DNA of 7,365 nucleotides from Bacteroidetes bacterium 4572_114 (GTDB lineage: Bacteria; Bacteroidota; Bacteroidia; Bacteroidales; 4484-276): NCBI GenBank assembly GCA_002254335.1, contig NIVA01000122.1, positions 1-7,365 of the forward strand, written 5' to 3'. This document shows positions 1 through 6,015 of the stretch, piece by piece (position 1 is the first letter of the stretch; each line of letters begins with the position of its first letter). The notes below the pieces were generated by a model. It ran no database searches and had not been told where the DNA came from. It saw only the letters and a program-made list of their open reading frames with translations. A program made the position numbers and the translations under genes.

Positions 1-9
1 TGGTTCAAA

Positions 10-93
10 AGCTGTCAGACAGTTATTTTCCATATTACACACAGAACCTAAATTATTATATGTTTGACTTTTAATCTAAACTGTCTGACAGCT
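10..93. repeat. 15-bp perfect inverted repeat, each arm a palindrome, 54-nt spacer
   Basis: Positions 10-24 (AGCTGTCAGACAGTT) are the exact reverse complement of 79-93. Inside each arm is an 11-bp palindrome with one central base: CTGTC-A-GACAG at 12-22 and CTGTC-T-GACAG at 81-91. The match stops at both ends (9/94 and 25/78 mismatch), and I see no flanking target-site duplication. Between the arms, on the plus strand, TATGTTTG at 59-66 fits the Bacteroidota -7 box TAnnTTTG, but no TTG lies at a good upstream distance. The arms could be a pair of operators for a dimeric regulator, since the GTC-n-GAC core is of the general GntR-type GT...AC form. They could instead be the ends of a small mobile or REP-like element, or a long RNA hairpin. 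The inverted repeat is directly visible; its role is inference. Confidence 0.7.
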
Positions 94-110
94 ATTCACC
101 CAAAGGGTCC

Positions 111-178
111 AATGATTCAATGATTCAATGCTTCCCTCCTTATCGCATTGTCTCCTTGTCTCCTTAGATGATTCAATG
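111..178. repeat. Short intergenic tandem repeats with 8-nt units
   Basis: AATGATTC occurs twice in tandem at 111-126, followed by a degenerate copy, AATGCTTC, at 127-134. GTCTCCTT then occurs twice at 150-165. A further ATGATTCAATG copy at 168-178 contains the larE stop codon (complement of TCA at 173-175). Nothing here looks coding. The 1-172 stretch downstream of larE holds only these repeats and the inverted repeat; no terminator-like hairpin with a T-tract was found after larE. Confidence 0.75.
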
Positions 179-1075
179 GGTATCACCACTCCATTTCTCC
201 ATTTCTCCATTTTTCCTTTCCCCCATCACTCCATTTCCCCATCGTCCCCCCATCCTGTAACCTTCAAGGTCGATGCAGATGAACTGATAACCGGCAGCTT
301 TTAGTTTTTTGACAATTGTTTCTTTCTTGTTTTTATCGTTCATTAATTCAAACTGTTCCTGTTGCAGTTCAATCCTTGCCAGATTGCCATGGCTCCTTAG
401 GCGTGCCCCTTCAAACCCAAGCTGGAACAAATACCCTTCACCCTTTTCAATCCTTATCAATTCCTCCGGGGTAATTGTAATATCATAAGGTATCCTTGTT
501 AACAGGCAGGCATAGGCAGGCTTGTCCCATGTGGGCAGGCCTAACCCTTTCGAAAGTTGCCGTATCTCTGCTTTAGTCAGCCCAACCTCCCTTAATGGGC
601 TTATAACTTCCAACTCTTCCAATGCTTTCATGCCCGGCCTGTAATCGCCTTCATCATCTTTATTTGTCCCTTCAAGCAAATATTTAATGTTACGCTTTTT
701 TGCTTTCGATTTGAGGAGGGTGAAAATCTGCTTTTTGCAAAGATAACACCGGTTTAAAGGGTTGTTGATTATGTTGTCAGGGATTTTGGTTTTTATGATT
801 TCGTGTTCAACACCGGTTTGCTTTGCCCATTCTATAGCTTCGGTAATCTCCCAATCAGGGATATAGGGTGAGTTGACAGTATAAGCCACAACATTTTCGC
901 CAAGTGCCTCCCGTGCGGCAGCCACCAAAAAAGTACTGTCAACACCTCCTGAAAAGGCAATGGCCACCTTGTTGAAACTTTTCAACAAATGGAGAAGGGC
1001 TTTGTATTTTTCTTTGTGTTTGTTGGTCATATTTTTGCTTTTGATTTCCCCCGAGCTTCGTGCGGGGTTATTCAT
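173..1075 (-). CDS. larE: LarE, ATP-dependent sulfur transferase of nickel-pincer nucleotide synthesis
   Basis: LarE adenylates the carboxylates of pyridinium-3,5-biscarboxylic acid mononucleotide and inserts sulfur, producing the thiocarboxylates that hold nickel in lactate racemase-type enzymes; it is cytoplasmic. Numbered from the start chosen here (300 residues), the PP-loop SGGVDS is at 42-47, EGTNKDD at 135-141 and DYRPG at 144-148. The start at 1075 overlaps the larC stop (ATGA) and has AAGGA six bases upstream. ATGs at 1093 and 1030 are alternatives, and the last would begin closest to the usual family N-terminus. A CxxC pair (C110, C113) plus C190 before the TRIPY stretch suggests the three-cysteine, [4Fe-4S]-binding type described for Thermotoga maritima LarE, not the single sacrificial cysteine of Lactiplantibacillus plantarum. 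The family-like sequence ends near DLEGYRMGG (about residues 269-278). The remaining tail, rich in G, M, E and K, is encoded by repeats and is probably a recent extension. Confidence 0.93.
   Translation of the reverse strand: MNNPARSSGEIKSKNMTNKHKEKYKALLHLLKSFNKVAIAFSGGVDSTFLVAAAREALGENVVAYTVNSPYIPDWEITEAIEWAKQTGVEHEIIKTKIPDNIINNPLNRCYLCKKQIFTLLKSKAKKRNIKYLLEGTNKDDEGDYRPGMKALEELEVISPLREVGLTKAEIRQLSKGLGLPTWDKPAYACLLTRIPYDITITPEELIRIEKGEGYLFQLGFEGARLRSHGNLARIELQQEQFELMNDKNKKETIVKKLKAAGYQFICIDLEGYRMGGRWGNGVMGERKNGEMEKWSGDTH
189..212. repeat. Tandem CTCCATTT repeat inside the 3' end of larE
   Basis: Three exact copies of the 8-nt unit CTCCATTT lie at 189-196, 197-204 and 205-212. Degenerate relatives (CCCCATCACTCCATTTCCCC and similar) extend to about 250. 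Read on the minus strand they encode the GERKNGEMEKWSG part of the LarE tail. Because eight is not a multiple of three, each copy shifts frame, so the peptide does not repeat regularly. This is what non-coding repeats captured by a reading frame would look like. Confidence 0.8.
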
Positions 1076-2247
1076 ATTTTGTCCTTCGGACAATAAAATT
1101 CCAAATAAACCTCTTTTACAGGAACATTGTTTTCTTCTGCCAACCTAACACAATCTTCATACTCCGGTTTTTGTTTGACTACTTCTCCATTTTGGAACGC
1201 CCGTTTAACCCTTGCTTTTCCATATTTAGTTTCCCTTTCAATAAAGTCCCTCACAAGTTCAGTTTTGTTTACCGGATAACTCCTAAAACCAAATGTTGAG
1301 GTTTCACTTATCAGGATTTCTGTAACAATCTCTTTGATGGAATCCTGGCAAAGCACACTCAACTTTGAGCCGTTCCTTGATTTTTTCATGATGATGGGCG
1401 TAATGAAAACATCATCGGCACCGGCTTTAAAAAGTCTGTTCATTACATATTCCAAAATTTCCGGGTTCATGTCATCAATGTTACATTCAAACATCGTATG
1501 CAACATCTTTTGTTCTTTTGTTCCTGCCAATTCCCCACCAAAAACCCTTAAAACATTAGGCACATCAGATTTCTTGTGGCCAATCCCATACCCGGTTTTA
1601 ATTGTTAAAAAGTTTTCCTGGTTTGTAAATTCATCAACATTGCAGGCAAGTATCACCGCCCCGGTTGGTGTAGTGGCCTCAAATGGCTGGTTGCCGGTTT
1701 TAACAGGGATGCTTGTCAATATTTCGGAAGTGGCAGGTGCGGGGACAGGAAATATACCGTGGGCACATTTCACCATTCCACTGCCAAGCTCAATGGACGA
1801 AGAAAGGATTTTTTCAGGTTTAAAATAATCAAGGCAAATGGCAGCGCCCACAATATCCAGGATCGAGTCGATGGCGCCTACTTCATGAAAATGCACCTTT
1901 TTAATATCCATTCCATGGACTTTTGCTTCGGCTTCTGCCAGCTTTTGAAACATTTCCAGGCTTTTGTTTTTAACAGTATCATTTAATTTGCTGCTTTTAA
2001 TAATACTCACAATATCTGATAAATGCCGGTGTTGGCCCTCACCTTTATCATCGTCAAGATTAATTTTAACTTTTGCCCCAAAGATGCTATTCCGCTCATC
2101 AGAAGTTATTTCGATGGTATATCCTGTTAGGTTAAGCTTTTTCAGTTCATTGATCAGGAAATCCCCGGGGACACCCAAATCAACCAGTGCAGCAAGGTTC
2201 ATATCTCCGCTTATACCTGAAAAACAATCGTAATAAAGAACTTTCAT
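1072..2247 (-). CDS. larC: LarC, nickel insertion protein (CTP-dependent cyclometallase)
   Basis: LarC inserts nickel into the bisthiolated pyridinium mononucleotide made by LarE, forming the C-Ni and S-Ni bonds of the NPN cofactor in a CTP-dependent step; it is cytoplasmic. The 391-residue product is full length for the family. It begins with the typical YYDCFSGISGDM (5-16). It carries HRH at 73-75, HFHEVGAIDSI at 119-129, CAHGIFPVPAPAT at 161-173 and TTPTGA at 192-197. The C-terminal half has NIDDMNPE at 256-263 and IMKKSRNG at 286-293, the region linked to CTP binding in LarC. In L. plantarum the protein is made from larC1/larC2 by frameshifting; here it is one uninterrupted frame. Its TGA overlaps the larE ATG, so the two should be co-translated. 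No convincing promoter is visible upstream. The family call is secure; which LarA-type enzyme receives the cofactor is unknown here. Confidence 0.95.
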   Translation of the reverse strand: MKVLYYDCFSGISGDMNLAALVDLGVPGDFLINELKKLNLTGYTIEITSDERNSIFGAKVKINLDDDKGEGQHRHLSDIVSIIKSSKLNDTVKNKSLEMFQKLAEAEAKVHGMDIKKVHFHEVGAIDSILDIVGAAICLDYFKPEKILSSSIELGSGMVKCAHGIFPVPAPATSEILTSIPVKTGNQPFEATTPTGAVILACNVDEFTNQENFLTIKTGYGIGHKKSDVPNVLRVFGGELAGTKEQKMLHTMFECNIDDMNPEILEYVMNRLFKAGADDVFITPIIMKKSRNGSKLSVLCQDSIKEIVTEILISETSTFGFRSYPVNKTELVRDFIERETKYGKARVKRAFQNGEVVKQKPEYEDCVRLAEENNVPVKEVYLEFYCPKDKI

Positions 2248-2290
2248 GCAAATGTATTTTGATTAAAAAAAAGCTAAAGTAAACTAATTT

Positions 2291-2324
2291 AATTTGAAAA
2301 GGAGCAAATTTGAAAATTTGAAAA
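2291..2324. repeat. AATTTGAAAA short direct repeats upstream of larC
   Basis: AATTTGAAAA occurs at 2291-2300, 2307-2316 and 2315-2324. The last two overlap, giving two tandem copies of the 8-nt unit TTTGAAAA at 2309-2324. They lie about 45-80 bp upstream of larC in the 301-bp divergent intergenic region (2248-2548). The rest of that region holds the promoter box and C-run listed separately, and I see no gene or RNA in it. The unit length matches the repeats around the larE end. Whether the repeats affect larC transcription is unknown. Confidence 0.65.
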
Positions 2325-2450
2325 TTAACGCCGCTTCGTGAGAATCTACAACCACGCAAAACAAACAACACCAATGCATAAGGAAAGAAAAAAGCTATCA
2401 TCGAATTGCACATCAGCCCGTCCGTGATGAGAATTTTTAGCGGCAGCCCT

Positions 2451-2458
2451 CCCCCCCC
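2451..2458. repeat. Run of eight C upstream of the peptidase promoter
   Basis: An uninterrupted C8 tract follows CCCT at 2447-2450 and ends 14 bases before the proposed -7 box. That places it between where the -33 and -7 elements would sit. Homopolymer tracts of this length can slip; whether this one varies is not visible from one sequence. Confidence 0.6.
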
Positions 2459-2472
2459 ATAGAAAAATTTTA

Positions 2473-2480
2473 TATATTTG
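2473..2480 (+). promoter_or_regulatory. Probable -7 promoter box (TATATTTG) of the peptidase gene
   Basis: TATATTTG matches the Bacteroidota -7 consensus TAnnTTTG. It lies 68 bp before the ATG at 2549, implying a 5' leader of roughly 60 nt. The expected -33 TTG/TTTG about 20 bases further upstream is not present; that space is occupied by GC-rich sequence and the C8 run. The start codon is preceded by an A-rich leader (AAATAACAAGAAATT) without a Shine-Dalgarno sequence, as usual in this phylum. The same promoter would also serve the ATGA-coupled downstream genes. Confidence 0.5.
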
Positions 2481-2548
2481 CTGAGGACTTGTTTATTTTT
2501 ATGGCCGCAAGTTTTATTTTTGTCTTATCAACTAAATAACAAGAAATT

Positions 2549-5500
2549 ATGAAAAAACTTTTACTTATCCTGCCTGTGCTTTTCCACGTTTTTATTTTTG
2601 CCCAAACAAAACCAATGAAAACCCCAATCGATCCTGATTTTCATATTTCGCCCATGGAATTGCAGGAGATGAAGGAAAATGGAATTGTACTGCCCCCAAT
2701 AAGGCCGCTTCATGATCCGTATAAAAACTACACCTACCGGGGGCCGCGCGATTTTCCTGAAACTTATGATATGCGTGATTCATCGTGGCTAACACCTGTC
2801 AAGTCGCAGTCAGCGGGAGGGTGCTGGGCATACTCCACAATGGGCGCCGTCGAGTCCAGGCTTTTGATGTTAGGCTCAGGCACATACAACCTTTCGGACA
2901 ACAATTTAAAATATTGCCATAAATACCTTCCCGAACGCAGTACAAACGGAAACCACTGGATGTCATCGGCATATTTTGCCAGGCGGTCAGGCCCCTATCT
3001 GGAGACCGAAGACCCATATCCCGGTGGCACTACCGGCCCCGAAAATTGCCCCAACGACCTGTCGGCACAGTTTTATGTCCACCAGTCGCGCTATCCGCCA
3101 TCACAGGACATTAATGCCATGAAACAAACAGTTTTGGATTATGGGGCAGTTTGGAGCCTGCTTTATTGGAACAGCAACAATTATAACACAGAAGATTATA
3201 CCTATTATTATAGCGGGACCCATGCAGTAAACCATGCCGGTTGTGTGGTTGGCTGGAATGATACACTAACCACGCCGGGCGGGGCCGGGGCCTGGATAGT
3301 TAGAAACACCTGGGGGCAAGGTTGGGGCGAGGGCGGTTATTACTACATTTCATATAACGATTCGCAATTTTTGAAATACAATAGCTACTGGCCCGAATTT
3401 ATGGAAAATGAACCTAACACAACTATTTATCAATATGATGAAATTGGGGGGTACTGGAGTGTTGGGACACGGAACGAATTTGCCTATGGCTTGGTTGCTT
3501 TTGATGGCCCACCGGATGATATGGAGATTTCTAAAATCGGCACCTTTGCATTATATGCAGGGAGTAGTATCGAAATTATGGTTTACGATCATTTCAACAG
3601 TTCCCTGTCGGGCTTGCTGGGATTGAGGGACGAAGAGATAGTTGACTTGCCCGGGTATTATACTTTCGATCTGGATTCTCCAATTTTTATCCCGGCAGGT
3701 GAAGATTTTTATGTGCAGATAAAATACGATTCCAACGATCCTGATTTCGAATGGCCAATCCCCGTAGAAGATACTATTGCCGGCTATTCCGAGCCTGAAA
3801 TTGAAACAGGCAGGTTCTGGATTTCATCTGACCCTGTTACCTATCCTACCGACTGGTACCAAACCGGGCATAACACCAGTTACCCCTGGGATTTATGCAT
3901 AAAAGCATATACAACCAAAATAACAGCACCGAGGGTAATTACGGGTACTGTTGCCAACGTTTATACCAACCATGCTGAAATATCAACAAATGTTATTGAA
4001 AGCCAGGGGGATGCCGCCATCACCGTAAAGGGCATTTGCTGGAACCTCAGCGGAAACCCCACAATTGACGATGACACTACACACAATGGCACGGGCAACG
4101 GATCGTTTAACAGTGTTGCCATCGAACTGCAGCCTTCAACAAAATATTACCTGAAAGCCTTTGCCACCAATAGCTCCGGCACAGGTTATGGCGAGGGGGC
4201 CACTTTTACCACACCGGCCTGCGATGCTGAAATGACCGTGTTGAACAACCTCGACAACGGTTATGGGACGTTGCGCGAAGCTCTGGCCAATATTTGCGGC
4301 GGTGGCACCATCACCATTTCGGGTGATTTAGATGGGGAAACCATCGGCCTTACATCCGGCACTTTATACGTTGGCAAACCCACAACCCTCGATAACAGCA
4401 ACCACACAACAGGGCTGACCATCAGTGGCCAAACGTTGTCTATTTCATCGGGCAACAGCCTCACACTGGCACCGGGAAGCAAAATCACAGTTTCGGGATC
4501 CCTACAAAACAATGCCGGTCAGGACGGCCTCAATATCCAATCTTCTGCCGAGGGGACTGCCTCGCTTATCCACAATACTTCAGGGGTACCCGCCACTGTG
4601 CAGCGTTACGTTGCCGGCACTTCGGCCTGGCACCTTGTGGCCGCGCCCGTTAACAATGCCACAGCAAATGTTTTCCAGGGCGAATACCTTCAATATTATA
4701 CAGAGGCTTCGGCCACCTGGACAGATATTGAGGATCCCGGTGAAGGCATGGATGTGGCACAGGGATATGCTTTTTGGGGAACATCAGGTAAAGATGCGTT
4801 ATACACTTTTACCGGAAACCTTAACAACGGAAACCTCTCAATAGGTACAACACAACTGTACGAAGACCCGGGCGACCACCAATATTATGGCTGGAACCTT
4901 TTGGGCAACCCCTACCCTTCCGCCATCGACTGGTCGTTGCTCGACGATGATTGGGGCGCAATTTACTACTGGGACCACCCCAACGACAGGTATGCAAGCT
5001 GGGTAAATGGCTCAGGCACCAACGGCGGTACGCAATATGTGCCACCTATGCAGGGCTTTTTTGTTAGTTCAACAGGAAACGACTTTGAAATTAGCAACAC
5101 TGACAGGGCACATAATGGCACCTCGGCATATTTTAAAAACGGACAGCCATACCACATCATCCTGCAGGTAACAAACGGCGGTTACTCGGATGAGGTTTTT
5201 ATCCGGTTCAGCAATGAGGCCACTTCAGGTTTCGACCGCCGGTTTGATGCCTGGAAACTGCTCTCGCACAACCAGGAAACCGGACAGCTTTATTCATTTT
5301 CGGGAGATAATAAACTTTCTGTAGATGTAAGGCCTGGGTGTGAAACTATCCAGCTTGGCTTCCGATCGGATAAAAATGCCGCTTTTAGTTTTTTGTTAAA
5401 GGAAATTGCCGACATCCCCGAAGCCATCCTCGAAGATACCAAGACCGGGACATTCCACAACCTTCAATCCGGTAGCTACGATTTTATATGGAATGTTACC

Positions 5501-5818
5501 GATAATGAAAAACGTTTTATACTTCATTTATATGCCGTTGGGATTGAAGAAACCCCTGCCGGCAAAAGTGATATTTTGATATATGCATCAGATGGATTTA
5601 TATACATAAATGCGGGGGGACATGCTCCCCTGCAAAATAATGAGGCAGCGCATCATGTTGCGCTGGCCATCACAGACCTTACAGGGCGAATTGTTTTAAG
5701 GCAGGATATTAATCTTTCAGATTTAATATCCATCCCGTTAAATGTGAAAGCAGGTGTTTATCTGGTAACTGTAAAAAGCGAACAAGAAGTAAAGACGGAG
5801 AAGGTATTTATTAAATGA
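2549..5818 (+). CDS. Secreted multidomain C1A (papain-family) cysteine peptidase with lectin-like domain and T9SS type A sorting domain
   Basis: A predicted exported peptidase of 1089 residues. A signal peptide (about 1-18, cut at FA/Q) precedes a short pro-region without an obvious I29 inhibitor domain. The C1A domain (about 70-285) has oxyanion Q87, nucleophile C92 in GGCWAYS, catalytic H229 in VNHAGCVVGW and N253 in RNTWGQGWGEGGY, so the active site is complete. Residues about 290-455 match the lectin-like domain that follows many bacterial C1A peptidases. Residues 457-556 form a fibronectin-III-like domain (KAFATNSSGTGYGEG). Residues 560-665 resemble the start of CSLREA/beta-helix proteins (GTLREAL, LDGETIGLTSG). 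Residues 685-950 are a region common in large Bacteroidota surface proteins (WHLVAAP, WNLLGNPYPSAIDW, GFFVSS, FDRRFDAWKL). Residues about 1005-1089 are a T9SS type A C-terminal domain (ITDLTGRIVL, LNVKAGVYLVTVKS). It should cross the outer membrane by T9SS and be released or anchored. Substrate unknown. Its stop overlaps the next gene (ATGA). Confidence 0.93.
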   Translation: MKKLLLILPVLFHVFIFAQTKPMKTPIDPDFHISPMELQEMKENGIVLPPIRPLHDPYKNYTYRGPRDFPETYDMRDSSWLTPVKSQSAGGCWAYSTMGAVESRLLMLGSGTYNLSDNNLKYCHKYLPERSTNGNHWMSSAYFARRSGPYLETEDPYPGGTTGPENCPNDLSAQFYVHQSRYPPSQDINAMKQTVLDYGAVWSLLYWNSNNYNTEDYTYYYSGTHAVNHAGCVVGWNDTLTTPGGAGAWIVRNTWGQGWGEGGYYYISYNDSQFLKYNSYWPEFMENEPNTTIYQYDEIGGYWSVGTRNEFAYGLVAFDGPPDDMEISKIGTFALYAGSSIEIMVYDHFNSSLSGLLGLRDEEIVDLPGYYTFDLDSPIFIPAGEDFYVQIKYDSNDPDFEWPIPVEDTIAGYSEPEIETGRFWISSDPVTYPTDWYQTGHNTSYPWDLCIKAYTTKITAPRVITGTVANVYTNHAEISTNVIESQGDAAITVKGICWNLSGNPTIDDDTTHNGTGNGSFNSVAIELQPSTKYYLKAFATNSSGTGYGEGATFTTPACDAEMTVLNNLDNGYGTLREALANICGGGTITISGDLDGETIGLTSGTLYVGKPTTLDNSNHTTGLTISGQTLSISSGNSLTLAPGSKITVSGSLQNNAGQDGLNIQSSAEGTASLIHNTSGVPATVQRYVAGTSAWHLVAAPVNNATANVFQGEYLQYYTEASATWTDIEDPGEGMDVAQGYAFWGTSGKDALYTFTGNLNNGNLSIGTTQLYEDPGDHQYYGWNLLGNPYPSAIDWSLLDDDWGAIYYWDHPNDRYASWVNGSGTNGGTQYVPPMQGFFVSSTGNDFEISNTDRAHNGTSAYFKNGQPYHIILQVTNGGYSDEVFIRFSNEATSGFDRRFDAWKLLSHNQETGQLYSFSGDNKLSVDVRPGCETIQLGFRSDKNAAFSFLLKEIADIPEAILEDTKTGTFHNLQSGSYDFIWNVTDNEKRFILHLYAVGIEETPAGKSDILIYASDGFIYINAGGHAPLQNNEAAHHVALAITDLTGRIVLRQDINLSDLISIPLNVKAGVYLVTVKSEQEVKTEKVFIK

Positions 5819-6015
5819 AAACATTAAAAAAAATCATCACAGCAGCAATCTTCATTTTCGCAATCAACGCCCTGCCCCTGCAGGCCGATGTCCCGCCGCC
5901 ACCACCGCCGCCCGGCCATAACACCACGGGCAACGTGCCAGGCGGTGGCGCACCAATTGGCAGCGGCATGGCATATGGCCCAGACAACAATTTATGTAAA
6001 CTACACCTCCGGTAA
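5815..6015 (+). CDS. Small exported proline-rich protein, PID-CTERM-like, truncated
   Basis: This 66-residue frame starts at the ATGA overlap with the peptidase stop, so it is probably translated by reinitiation after the peptidase. A good signal peptide (1-24, cut at LQA/D) is followed by seven prolines (27-33), a Gly/Asn-rich linker and VPGGGAPIGSGM (41-52). From memory, short Bacteroidota proteins with this layout continue after the PIGSG/PIDGG-type motif into a hydrophobic segment and a basic tail, a layout described as a PID-CTERM sorting domain. Here that second half is missing: after Met52 the frame reads AYGPDNNLCKLHLR and stops. Those codons overlap, in a different frame, the mature part of the next gene. 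I read it as a 5' remnant of an intact small-protein gene. If translated, it would give a soluble periplasmic peptide. The family identity is an inference from the motif. Confidence 0.6.
   Translation: MKTLKKIITAAIFIFAINALPLQADVPPPPPPPGHNTTGNVPGGGAPIGSGMAYGPDNNLCKLHLR

Noticed and set aside
10..93. Terminal inverted repeats of a complete insertion sequence
   Set aside because: Only 84 bp end to end, no transposase and no flanking direct duplication; a miniature element remains possible but unsupported.
1334..1828. Long plus-strand frame opposite larC
   Set aside because: Antisense to a clearly conserved gene, with no domain, signal or promoter support.
2249..2256. TACATTTG on the minus strand, matching the -7 box, just before larC
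   Set aside because: It ends one base before the larC ATG, so transcription would begin inside the coding sequence; no later in-frame start fits the conserved N-terminus.
2299..2304. AAGGAG, a Shine-Dalgarno-like sequence on the plus strand
   Set aside because: No start codon follows at a usable distance, and Bacteroidota rarely depend on this signal.
2180..2413. 77-residue open frame on the minus strand overlapping the larC start
   Set aside because: Overlaps the larC N-terminus in another frame, has no recognisable domain and no leader; judged a chance frame.
4425..4844. 139-residue plus-strand frame inside the peptidase gene
   Set aside because: Lies in another frame of the well-supported peptidase and has no recognisable features.
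5888..5974. Upstream ATG giving the beta-helix frame an extra N-terminus rich in Arg, His and Ala
   Set aside because: This stretch is the out-of-frame reading of the proline-rich linker of the small gene; it has no signal peptide and is not family-like.
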